Translations under genes and position numbers: made by a program | From: Isoetes taiwanensis | Taxonomy: Eukaryota; Streptophyta; Lycopodiopsida; Isoetales; Isoetaceae | DNA: 64,000 bases | Direction of reading: 5' to 3' | Assembly (NCBI GenBank): GCA_021234155.1 | Contig: JAJEKV010000054.1 | Span: forward strand, 372,001 to 436,000 | The notes under the pieces: generated by a model | Database searches by the model: none | What the model was told of the DNA's origin: nothing | What the model saw: the letters and a program-made list of their open reading frames with translations, nothing else | Shown here: piece by piece, positions 11,971 through 21,364 of the stretch | How the letters are laid out: each line of letters starts with the position of its first letter | Position numbering within the stretch: position 1 is the stretch's first letter

Positions 11971-12156
11971 GAACTAGATTTGCATTTTATAAGAGACGTG
12001 GTAGGAAAAGGAATGGTCAAATTGCTATATGTAAATTTTGAAAACCAATTGGCAGATATCTCAACAAAGGCTCTTCCAGAGTACAGATTCAATTTACTCA
12101 AAGAAAGGATACAGTGTACTGCTTTTGACGTGAAGGGAAAAATGAAGAATATATAG
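11971..12156 (+). pseudogene. Copia RNase H C-terminal tail
   Basis: The frame reads ELDLHFIRDVVGKGMVKLLY, VNFENQLADISTKALP, EYRFNLLKERIQCTAF and so on to a TAG at 12154-12156. This is the Copia RNase H end (HFIRD, QLADI-TKALP, F-x-x-L). It completes the fragment that breaks at KHINI in copy 2. Together they mark an older Copia element disrupted by insertion and then partly duplicated. Confidence 0.85.
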
Positions 12157-12697
12157 TCATGCCAAAACAGTACATGTGACTGGATCACATTTCATCAATA
12201 TGTCATATATATTGATTATTTAAAGGTCGAAAAGATATCTCTAACAAAGTTAGAGATAAGATCTATTATTATGCAAGAGCTTATAATAGATTCAAAGGTT
12301 AAAATTAGCATGAATATTATCGATCCAATAAGTTGGAGGCAAGAAGAATTTCAAACTCGAAGTTTCTTAGTTCGGCACAGAAGGAATGAGATCGGTCCGG
12401 CTCATCGGCCAGATCAATCACAATAAATCTAAGCAGGATGTTGTTTATGATTTTAACTGATGCATAGTTCGTTTGTGTAGACTACACAGATGGAGCTTAG
12501 GCTATCGAAGAATAATATAAATCCATTGCTACAGTAAATCGAGTAGTCACTTTTGAACAGTGTTTATTTACTGTATTATTTCAATGTTTCTCATAATAAT
12601 ATAACATGTGAAGGCTTGCATTGCTTAAAGAAGTGAAATTGCATCTAACTTGTTGTACTAGTGCATTTGGTTTAAATTGCCTAGTCAATTGTCTTCA
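12157..12697 (+). other. Probable Copia LTR region
   Basis: No coding frame is present. The position fits an LTR: it follows an RNase H stop and precedes a primer-binding-like site and a gag start. A plausible LTR end is CA at 12696-12697, and a TG start at 12439 would give ~259 bp. No second copy of this LTR was found after the element at 12721-19868, so the boundaries cannot be confirmed. Confidence 0.4.
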
Positions 12698-12698
12698 T

Positions 12699-12710
12699 TG
12701 ATATCCGAGC
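12699..12710 (+). promoter_or_regulatory. Possible Copia primer-binding site
   Basis: TGATATCCGAGC matches TGGTATCAGAGC, the usual plant Copia primer-binding site complementary to initiator methionine tRNA, at 10 of 12 positions. It sits one base after the proposed LTR end and ten bases before the gag ATG. The two mismatches agree with a decayed element. Confidence 0.5.
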
Positions 12711-12720
12711 ACAGATTGCC

Positions 12721-14320
12721 ATGTCTACCCGGTTTGAAGCAAATCTTTTAAATGCCATAGAAGTTTTTAAGGGTGAAGGAAGTTTTCAAGTTTGGAAACA
12801 AAGCATCAGGAAGGTTCTTGAATTTGAAAATTTGTGGTACCTAATAGATGAGAATGTTGTTAGAAGTACCAGTTCAAATGTAAATGCAGGGATTGCTAAT
12901 GCAGGGGGAACTAGTGCAAGTTCCACTTCTGAAGGTTCGACTGCTGGTGGAGGATCTGTTAATGCCACATTAAGTTTAGAAGTAGTTGATGAAAGCTTGA
13001 ACATTATGGAAGCTCAAGCTATTATTTCATGCAAGGTTGGTATAGTGATTAAGCTGAAACTAAGAGGCCTGTCACCAAGGGATATGTGGTAGTACATGAT
13101 AAAGAATTATGAGGCAAAATCATCCTCTCAGATAGATGTTCTGGAGAAATAATTGAAAAGACTTAAGTCATATGATAAAGATGGTCTCACTGAATTTCTT
13201 GACATTAGGAATAGAGATCATGAAAGGGCCTTCTAAGAACTGCTGACTAAGTTATATGAACTACCAATCAGAAAATGGATCTGGTAATTCAGTCAGCAAA
13301 ACAGTTATAACTAACTCACTGGATCACATTTTCTAGCATAAGTGTTAATAGAAAAGTCTAAATGAGCTTTTGTTTGGTGCAATAGATAGATCTCATTGAG
13401 ATCTTTCCAACCTTGGGTGGTTTGCATATCTTTTAGCCCCATAGGATAGTAAAAAATGGCAAAAACCATATTTTTTTGGAGTTTTGACAATCATAAGTGG
13501 TTAAAATATGTGCACCTAAGGTTTGAAAGATCTCAACGAGATCTATCTATTGCACTAAATGAGAGATCATTTGGACTTTTCTATCAACAGTTATGCTAGA
13601 AAATGTGATCCAATGAGTTAGTTATAACAGTTTTGCTGAATGGACCCGTTAGGCTCTGATTTCTGATTGGTAGTTCATTTATCTTCATTTGACTTAATTG
13701 GCATGTTTTGAAGGCCCTTTTTAATCTAAAAAAACCCTAATGGAATTTTGACTCGATAGTTGCCGATCTTGAAGGGGCAGAGAATGTTCTGACTGAAGAA
13801 TATCTGATACTAGCTATTGCTAGATCAGTATCATATGATTCTCACTTGGCTACTTTATTAAGGAATGTAGCTAGAACGAAGGAGGATGCAATCAGAATGA
13901 TAAGAACAGAATTGGAGTAAAGGGTTATTGGTGCTGACGATCAGACAACAGAAGTACTGTACACAGAGAAATAGAAAGGAAAAAAGGGAGTACTTCGAAC
14001 AAAGGGAAAATTGGACCATGTTAACATTGTGACAGGTATGGCCATTTCAAAGTGGTTGCCCTAAGCTAGGAAGAGAGAACATTTGCTATAATTGTGACGA
14101 CAAGGGACACTTGGCAGGAAATTGCCCAAGTCCAAAAGGGAGTTCTGCTAAAGGCAGGGGGAGAGGAAAAGGAGCAAGTAACCATGGTGGTTGCTTTGAC
14201 AAAGGCAGGGGTACTGGCAGAGGAAAACCAGAAATAAACCTTACACAAGAAACATGTAATGATGAAGAAGAACCAAATGAAGACGAAGAGGTATGTAAAT
14301 CTCTAAGAAAAGTGACTCAA
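12721..14320 (+). pseudogene. Copia gag with CCHC zinc knuckle, broken
   Basis: The first frame begins MSTRFEANLLNAIEVFKGEG and has the W-K and W-Y-L-I residues typical of Copia gag N-termini (FQVWKQSIRKVLEFENLWYL). It stops at 13092. A middle part reads FDSIVADLEGAENVLTEEYL after the inverted duplication. Near 14082 there is a complete CX2CX4HX4C knuckle (CYNCDDKGHLAGNC), preceded near 14030 by a decayed second knuckle (CDRYGHFK). At least three stops or frameshifts interrupt it. Gag would form the particle and bind the RNA genome. Confidence 0.8.
13226..13720. repeat. Inverted duplication within gag
   Basis: The left arm (13226-13410) and the right arm (about 13510-13720) are reverse complements with mismatches and small gaps. 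Shared pieces include AAAGGGCCTTC at the outer ends, GAACTACCAATCAGAAA, GTTATAACTAACTCA, GGATCACATTTTCTAGCATAA and TAGATAGATCTC. The outer part of the left arm is itself gag-like (ELLTKLYELP), so part of gag may have been copied in inverted orientation rather than a plain MITE being inserted. Confidence 0.7.
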
Positions 14321-14325
14321 AAATC

Positions 14326-14815
14326 TTGATTACAGATTCAGAAGCTGAGAGGACAGTGACATGTACTTCCAAACTTAAAGACTGCAAGGGAAGTGGAGGT
14401 GGACATGTTCAACTAGGAAATGGACATTGTCAAAAGATTGAAGATAGTGGCATGCTCGAGCTCTTTGATCTGCAAGGGAAAACGATTAAATTAAAAGATG
14501 TTCTTTGTGTTCCAGGACTTGTTAGAAATTTAATCTCAGTATCTCAACTGGTAGATCTAGGTTATAAAGTTTGTCTTTGAAAGACTGCAATGTAAAGTTC
14601 TTATGAATAATGAAATCAAGTTTCTTGGAAAACGTGTTGGAAACCTCTTTGGTTTGAGTGCAGATCACTATTTACCAAGTATAAATTTAGTTGCATATCC
14701 ATCTATTAAAACATGGCATGAAAGGTTATGCCATGTAAATTCCAAGATTGTAAAACTATTGAATAAACAAGGCTTGATCCATGCACAGGAAAATGACAAT
14801 GAAGACCAACACATA
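14326..14815 (+). pseudogene. Copia protease and pre-integrase region
   Basis: The frame 14326-14580 shows the protease flank pattern (VQLGNGHCQKIEDSG, then KLKDVLCVPGLVRNLISVSQ, LVDLGYKV). The active-site triad D-S-G is replaced by D-S-E (ITDSEAE), so the protease would be inactive. After a frameshift the frame 14603-14839 gives the pre-integrase zinc-finger start (KTWHERLCHVNSKIVKLL). Homology ends where the foldback element begins at 14805 and resumes with GKHSRLPFKKSWKR at 18031. Confidence 0.75.
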
Positions 14816-15247
14816 ATTACCATTACAATATTAACATAAACCATTGCATTTAACACATTAAAATTAAAATCCCCCTTAAACCCCCTTTGGTTTGGGTGCA
14901 TATTCACACGGGGGGTGACGTAGGGCAGCGAGAGCCCTTATAATTATATTTTGTACGTACAAAATCAACACCATATGGTATTTCGGTTCAAATCTTATAG
15001 TATCTTGCAAAACTTGTTATACAGTATAGCAAATTTTGTACTTGCATACCCCACAAACGAGGAACTTTACGTACGGTGTAGATTAAGGAATAAGGGATGA
15101 TTATGCCCATCCAACAGCTCTCGTTGCCCGGAGTCACCCCCCGTGTGAATATGCACCCAAACCAAAGGGGGTTTAAGGGGGATTTTAATTTTAATGTGTT
15201 AAATGCAATGGTTTATGTTAATATTGTAATGGTAATTATGTGTTGGT
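14805..15247. mobile_element. 443-bp foldback element with ~131-bp inverted repeats
   Basis: The arms 14805-14935 and 15117-15247 are near-perfect reverse complements, starting with ACCAACACATAATTACC and including TTTGGTTTGGGTGCATATTC. Only the innermost ~15 bases differ slightly. The ~180-bp centre has no coding frame. It interrupts the Copia pre-integrase domain. A related copy lies at 21365-21700, where the centre is in the opposite orientation relative to the right arm and the left arm is nearly lost. Confidence 0.85.
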
Positions 15248-15478
15248 TGTTATACTAAAAAAAGTTTTGTGCCCTTCGGGCCCTAAAAAAAGCAAACATA
15301 CGTAAAAACATGTAAAACATGCAAAACATGTAGCAATATGTGATACGTAATATCTAGCGTTATAAGAAATAAAAAGAAAAACTAATATGAAACCTGGAAC
15401 CATAATATTATAGCATAATGTAATTTAATTACATACGCTTTAAAAGCATATTATTTGAAAAATTTTTAATTTTAAGTC

Positions 15479-16306
15479 TTTTTTTTTTTTTTTTTTTTTT
15501 GAAGAATATAGGAATATATTAAACCACTAGAATGTGATCAAGTACAATGATAAGTGTGGTGCTAAGAAATGAAGTGCCCATCATGATTCACAATCTGTAA
15601 GAATGTCGACCAAATTTCCCGCTTAATTGTGCCAGACAAGCTTGAGACTTGGTAAGCCTGCCACAACTTATGCCTCAAGATCGGAACCAACCGAAAAGGG
15701 CTAAGCACTGCATTCTGAAAGACCTTCGCTCTCCGTCTTTTTCAAATCAACCACAGAAGCCAAGCTCTGCATAAATGGAACGCCTGCTGCTTGGCCACTG
15801 ACCAACTGCTAGGAAAGACTCCCATGAGAAGCTTCTGACTGCACAGTGAAGACCCAAAGAGGGCTCTCACCCAGGACCAAGCTGTCCCTACCTCGTGCAT
15901 AGGACAAAGCAAAGGCTCAATGGTCTCTCGGCCTCCCACATAGAGGGGCATGTTTCCGCTACACCGAGGCTTGAAACACCGGTACTTTCGGACATTCACC
16001 CCGAGGCTACGATTGCAAGATCTGCCATAAAAGGGTACGGATTTTAGGAGGAGGCAATGTATTCCATGCCCACTTCCATATGGCGGGCCACTTACTCCCT
16101 GGAAGCTTAAGTGACCACTTATCCGAAGGCGGCAATGTGTCCTGAAGCGCTAGAAGCCCATAAGCCGATGCTACAAACTGAGATGCATCAAGTCCACTAT
16201 GCGACTTCCAAACGCGATTGACTTGAGAAGACAACTGCAATGGAATAGCATTCGCAATTCTGGCCCAAGTCCGAATGTCCCAGCGCCGAAGGCCAGACAG
16301 CAAAAG
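15479..16306 (-). mobile_element. 5'-truncated L1-like LINE, 3' end with poly(A)
   Basis: A run of 22 T on the plus strand marks the poly(A) tail. On the minus strand, upstream of the tail, the frame contains WPAIWKWAWNTLPPPKIRTL followed by LWQILQS, and then a GGRETIEP-x-C stretch. This is the zf-RVT zinc-binding region found after the reverse transcriptase in plant L1 elements. The RT itself is absent, as expected from incomplete reverse transcription. A further open minus-strand stretch (16325-16525, with IDQRRQLRAQINRLTAICRL) is coding-like but not recognised. Confidence 0.7.
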
Positions 16307-16519
16307 TATTATAGCAATTTTGAAGCACTCAAAATGGATAGCGGCTCAAGATACGATACATATCTTGGTTGATTTGCCTATCAAACAGTCTGCAGATGGC
16401 AGTTAGCCTATTTATTTGTGCACGTAATTGCCTCCGCTGATCTATGTCCAAATGAACGTGTGCATCAAGTATGAAGTTCTCAATTGAGTGATGTTGAGCA
16501 TGGGCCTCGTCTGTTTCGT

Positions 16520-17060
16520 GCCATTCGTCTCATTGTGATATCTGGAACTAATATCTACCATTAAAAAAACGACACAATTGTTAATAACTAGTAATTTTAA
16601 AAATAATATGAGGAACACAAGGTTGTAATACTAATATCTAGCATTATGTAGTAGATGTTATGATGTTTGAGGGATGGGCATTAGATATTAAAAGGAAGGG
16701 CGATGGTATATACTAGATATTGAGAGGAAGGCTTACATTTTTTTTTTTTCCAAGGTTAAAAGGATGTGCACGACATATCAAGAGGAAGGGCGACATTTGA
16801 AATTTAGAAGTAAAATAGATAAGAATACAATGGTTTTTTTGACATTTTGGATTTAGGGCAGGTTAGAGTTTCAGCATTCGACTATGGCAGATTTAGGGCA
16901 GGTTAGGGTTTCAGCATTCGACTATGGCAGTGTGCATGCTGAAACATGCTTCTGAGGGCCGGATTTTACTGTGGTGTTGCCAGATGAGGGGGTAAAGAGC
17001 GTCCTACAACAGATCCAAACTGCTGGATCGTTTTTTGAAGCCCAAATCTGCGGATTGAAG
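16520..17060 (+). repeat. Dispersed repeat, copy 1
   Basis: This matches 21733-22215 with moderate divergence. Shared landmarks are TTCGTCTCATTG, TTGTTAATAACTAGTAATTTTA, TTTCAGCATTCGA/TTTCAACATTCGA, GCCGGATTT and GCAGATCCAAACTG. Both copies follow the GGGCCCTTCGGGCCCT-type hairpin, so foldback element, hairpin and this sequence may be one mobile unit; in this copy a LINE has landed inside it. A short direct repeat (AGATTTAGGGCAGGTTAG) is present at about 16850 and 16890. Confidence 0.65.
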
Positions 17061-17339
17061 CGTGAATGCTGCTTGAAACTGCCGGATTGAAGACACTGTG
17101 TGGTAATCGGCTGTGTGGCAGCGAGAATGTGATGGTTTGTGGTTTCGAATCCTTGGAAGCAAGACCAAAAACAGAATAACATCGGATTTTCTTGGATATC
17201 TGTGAAACAGAATGGAGTCTGGATTTTCTTATGAATGATAGGACTGCATTACACAATATTGAACAGAGAAATCCAGATAAATGGTTGAAGCTTTGCAAAC
17301 CTGATATGAGAATGCTAGATATTGAAGGGTTATGTTCAG

Positions 17340-17590
17340 AAAGGAAGACTAGGAGATGCAATGCAGATACTTTATGCCATGCAGATTCCAAAATATTCTG
17401 ACACTGCACCAAACGAACTGACATTCACGACTGCTCTTAGGAGATGCAATGCAGATACTTTATGCCATGCAGAACCCAAAATATTCTGACACTGCACCAA
17501 ACGAACTGACATTCACGACTGCAATCAGAGCTTGCATAGCAATGGGCTGACATGGGCCTTATGACGGATTTCCTTATGAATATCTAGCAA
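17340..17590 (+). pseudogene. PPR-like gene scrap with an internal ~85-bp tandem duplication
   Basis: In one frame the second unit reads GDAMQILYAMQNPKYSDTAP and then NELTFTTAIRACIAMG, which resembles a PPR repeat (A-x-x-L-x-x-M ... P-N-x-x-T-F-x-x-x-I-x-A-C). The segment beginning AGGAGATGCAATGCAGATAC occurs twice, at about 17349 and 17439, each ending CATTCACGACTGC. It is probably a captured gene fragment inside the nested insertion. The match is short, so the identification is tentative. Confidence 0.4.
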
Positions 17591-17879
17591 GATCAAATAA
17601 GATTAAAACAGATGAATGAAGGACGGTTTTTCTTGGATATCTGTGAAACAGAATGAAGAACGGAATTCCTTATGAATATCTAGCAAGATCAAATAAGATT
17701 TTAACAAAAAACATTGTTAGCAAACAATTTAGAAAAATCTTGCATACCACAACTGTTGAATGAATTGTTCAACAGACGGATCGGAATACCTCCACAAGAA
17801 CTTCTGAGAGAAGAGAACATTTCTGGTTTCATGCATGCATATGAATAAGGAGGTCAAAACAAGAACCGTTAGATTGTTG

Positions 17880-18030
17880 AAGCTAAAAAAGATCGACGCT
17901 CCAAAAAAGCCGCACTCTAGAAATACTATTTAGTATGGCCCAATGAATACAGCACTGAAATCATAGGAAAACCATGCCAAAAAGCGTACAAAATCACAAA
18001 CAAAACCCCCTGTTATAATGCTAGATATTA
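17880..18030. repeat. Dispersed repeat end shared with 52060-52165
   Basis: The stretch with GCGTACAAAATCACAAAC, CCCCCTGTTATAATGC and TAGATATTAG is mirrored near 52115-52165 (GCGTACAAAAACACAAAA, CCCCCTGTTATTATGC). Copia coding resumes immediately afterwards at 18031. It therefore marks the right edge of the insertion in the Copia element. Confidence 0.5.
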
Positions 18031-18776
18031 GGTAAACATAGCAGGCTTCCTTTTAAAAAATCTTGGAAAAGGGCAAAAGGACTATTGGGTCTTGTACACA
18101 CAGATTTGTATGGACCTTTAAATGTGACCAGTATGACTGGTATAAAGTACTTTATGATATTTATAGATGAACAAAGGTATAATATTTAAGATCAAAAGAT
18201 CTGGCTTTTGAAGCTTTTAAGCAATATTTAAGTGAGGTTGAACTGGAAACAGGCAGAAAGGTCAGATGCTTACACTCTGATAGAGGTGGAGAATACCTAT
18301 CAAACGAATTCAAGGCTTATTGTAGAAGCAAAGGCATCAAAAGACAGTTAACCTATAGATTCTCACCTCAGCAGAATGGCATTGTAGAAAGGAAGAATCA
18401 TACTATTTTAAATGCAGTGAGAAGTATGTTGAAGTATACAGAATTACCTAATTTTCTTTGGGATGAAGCAGTCAGAACTTCGTTTTATGTACAAAATCTT
18501 TTATCTTCTAGCAGTATAAATGGTGCACTGCCTGAGATGCTTTGGAATGGCAAACCTCCAAATTATGACAAATTAAAAGCTTATGGTTTCTTAGCTTTTG
18601 CACATGTACCTGAAGAATTGAGGAGGAAACTTGATGACAAGGCATATATCTCCTACCTAGTTGGATATGATGATCTATCTAAAGCCTATAGGCTCTATGA
18701 TCCAAGGAACATGAGGATAATAATAAGTAAGGATGTTTTGATGAAACACAATACTATAAATCAATTCCAAAGGTAA
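18031..18776 (+). pseudogene. Copia integrase, DD35E core intact but frameshifted
   Basis: After GKHSRLPFKKSWKRAKGLLG the catalytic Asp sits in HTDLYGP (codon near 18103), the second Asp in HSDRGGEY (18279-18281) and the Glu in NGIVERKN (18387-18389). Exactly 35 residues separate the last two, as in Copia integrases. A frameshift or stop near 18170-18220 separates the first Asp from the rest. The open part continues through the usual FLWDEAVRTSFYVQNLL and the GYDDLSKAYRLYDP region. Confidence 0.85.
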
Positions 18777-19079
18777 ATCTGCATGACGAGAAAATAGAAG
18801 ATAAAAGACAAGTACAGGTTGATACACCAAAAGGGGAACAACATGAACCAAGAATTCAATTTGATATAGATGACATAGAAGATGAATGTGAAATAACTAA
18901 TGCTATTGCAATTCCTAAATATGTGTAGGCTCAACCAGGAGCTCTCAACAAGACAAAGCACTGGCTAAGCAAAGAAAAAGGAGAACTGAAGTCGAAAAAT
19001 TACAAGAAAATGCTGGAGAACAACAAGAATTACTTGGGCGAGATATACATGGTAGAAGCAAAAGATTAGCAGAGAAAAG

Positions 19080-19868
19080 AGGTGAGTTACATGACTTATT
19101 TGAAGTTCTGATGCGATCTGATTTTAGTGTGCCTAAGAACTATTCGGAGGCAGTAAATGCAACAGATAAAGATAAGTGGATCAAAGCCATGGAAGATGAA
19201 ATGGCATCTTTTAGAAGAACTGAGACATATGAGCTTACAGACATGCCAAATAATAGAAATATAGTTGGCTGTAAATGGCTTTATAAAATAAAAACAGGTG
19301 CAGATGATATTACACCTAAATATAAGGCTCGACTTGTGGCTCAAGGTTTCTCACAAAGGAAAGGGCAAGACTATGAGGAGACTTTCTCACCTCTAGTTAA
19401 AATGAATAGCATTAGGATGCTTTTATCTATTGCAAATGCATGTAATCTAGAGATACATCAAATGGATGTGAATACAACATTTTTAAATGCAAGGCTTGAG
19501 GAAGAAATGTATTTGAGACAGGCACCCGGATTTGAAGAAGGTGATAATAAAGTCTGGAGACTAAACAGGGCTGTCTATGATCTCAAACAATCACCAACGG
19601 AGTGGTATAAATGCATGGACAGTTATCTCAGAGAACAAGGCTTCAGCAAATTAAAAAATGATGGCAACCTATATAAATTTCAAGCAGAAGATGATTGGTG
19701 TATTATAGCGCTCTATGTTGATGACAACGTCATGATTTCAAAAGAATTAAAGGTTCTGAAGAAATGCAAACAAATCCAAAACCAAAGATTTCAAATGACT
19801 GATCTTAGGGAATTAACCAAGTTTTTAGGAGTTGAAGTGCAAAGGGACAGCGGAAGCAGCCTTAAATA
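19080..19868 (+). pseudogene. Copia reverse transcriptase, 3'-truncated
   Basis: The 252-residue frame from 19111 is an RVT_2 domain: WIKAMEDEMASF, GCKWLYKIK, YKARLVAQGFSQRKGQDYEE, TFSPLVKMNSIRMLLSIA, HQMDVNTTFLNA and the catalytic YVDD at 19714-19725. It has no internal stop, unlike the rest of the element. It ends after FLGVEVQRDSGSSLK, far short of the normal end, and RNase H is missing. The usual D-V-K-T-A-F-L-N-G is changed to D-V-N-T-T-F-L-N-A. Confidence 0.9.
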
Positions 19869-19869
19869 A

Positions 19870-21100
19870 ACTTTTTGATTCTTCCTTAAACTTTTTTATT
19901 CTTCCTTTTTTATTTCGGAAACATTAGATAGACATGGAACTTTTTTATTCTAGATCTTTTGGCCGATTTGGGCTTCCCAGGAGCGAGGCATTTATTTTCT
20001 CCTGATTTCCTGCTTCAGAAAAGGCGCAGCTTATAAATCAGGCGCAGCTTTCCTCGCTATCATGGATCCTTTTCAGCGGCAGCTGCGAAGGAAAGGTAAA
20101 TATGACAAAGCTTCTTTTTGCCATAGCCGTGGACGACAAATACAGATTTTCAATCGGAAATACAGAAAGCCTAAATTCTGGTCTTGTAGATTTATTCCGA
20201 TATAATTTTTATCAAAAAACTCTAAATGCAGGCCTTGTGGCACTGCAAAATATATGCACAAATTCTCCAGACAGATTAAAGGCAAATGGTGGACAAATTT
20301 TTGACATAAATGCTCCTAACCTTGGAACATACTCGCCATTCTTTGGGTGATATTCCCCACTTACATCCAAATTTTGATCATCATTTCAGTTATTTGTTAT
20401 TGACTTGAATGTTCCTGATGTTGGATAATTGAGGCCTGTCCATTGCTGAATCTTTACATTTATAACATGCCATTCTTTAGGTCATGTTTAGGTACCTTCC
20501 TAATCATTCAAATTTTGATTATCATTTCAAAGGTTTTCCTCATTTTTTTTTACATGAATGCATTGTTATGCATAACCTCTTTGAGATACCTTAGAATGCA
20601 AGTTATTGGTTATGGTAATGGTGGACAAACTTCTCTACTTTGTATAGTTCTCAACGTGTCTCCATGATAAATCAACCAACTTCTAAACTATCGTAAAACT
20701 ATAACTAACTTTAGATAGTTCTCAACATGTGTTCTTCATTCTCATTTTCATTCTCATGCGCACAACAATTTACATTGAAAAAAATTGAGATGTACTTTGT
20801 AAGTATAGAAATTGATTGCCCACAATTTATAACTTTAAACGCTGCCTTGACTGGATCATGATCTTCGTCAATATTCTCAAAAGCATAATCACTTACATTT
20901 CATCTGAATCATACGGAGTTGAATCCATTGAAAGCACTTCTTCCTCATGCTCTTCCAAGTTGAACTCTAGCTCCATCAAACGATTGATAACAAGCTATAA
21001 CTTTGCATGAACAAAGGATGCTCAAGGAGCTCTGAAGATGGAGAAAACAAACAAATTCAAGTATTTGTAAGACAAATGTGCGCTCACAAAGGTTCCCCTT
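19870..21100. other. AT-rich stretch without a recognisable gene
   Basis: A 5' part (20045-20350) has short frames such as one ending FDINAPNLGTYSPFFG. A diverged tandem duplication is visible: TGACATAAATGCTCCTAACC ... CCATTCTTTGGGTGATATTC ... CAAATTTTGATCATCATTTC at about 20300-20385, and TGACTTGAATGTTCCTGATG ... CCATTCTTTAGGTCATG ... CAAATTTTGATTATCATTTC at about 20400-20530. A repeated IDLN/A-P motif in the frames is suggestive of coding ancestry but not identifiable. Confidence 0.35.
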
Positions 21101-21104
21101 CAAA

Positions 21105-21331
21105 TTCAAAATGTTGGCGTGCTCCTTACGCTAAGAGAACACCATTTAATGCATGTCATCATACAATCTTGCATATGTGTCACAAGATCTTACACACGTG
21201 CCTAGACTCCTTGATTTTATTTTACAAAATGGAAACCTTATAGGGTTTCCTATCCAAATTAAAACTACATATAGTTTCTAGAATCCTAAATTAGGTTTCT
21301 TTTTAGCGTGAAGAGCACGCCAACGTTTGAA
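21105..21331. mobile_element. 227-bp MITE-like element
   Basis: The ends are inverted repeats, TTCAAAATGTTGGCGTGCTC on the left and GAGCACGCCAACGTTTGAA on the right, continuing inward as TTACGCTAA / TTAGCGTGAA. There is no coding frame. The left half recurs at 52173-52345 with the same order of landmarks (ACACCATT-TAATGCAT, ACAAGATCTTACACACGTGC, CTAGACTC), so this is a family with at least two members here. Confidence 0.7.
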
Positions 21332-21364
21332 ACCGCATTAGGTTTCCAAAGAAACTAAAACTAT

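Larger units (their letters stand above)
12699..19868 (+). mobile_element. Degenerate Ty1/Copia retrotransposon with nested insertions
   Basis: The order gag, protease, integrase, RT is that of Copia. The coding parts are 12721-14320 (gag), 14326-14815 (protease and pre-integrase), 18031-18776 (integrase) and about 19080-19868 (RT). RNase H and the 3' LTR are missing: the RT stops abruptly after FLGVEVQRDSGSSLK. Two insertions cut it, an inverted duplication at 13226-13720 and a composite insertion at 14805-18030. Many stops and frameshifts show it is dead. Confidence 0.85.

Noticed and set aside
16966..17424. 152-codon minus-strand frame
   Set aside because: It crosses the dispersed repeat and PPR-like scrap antisense and shows no domain; the relative at 21733-22215 does not keep it.
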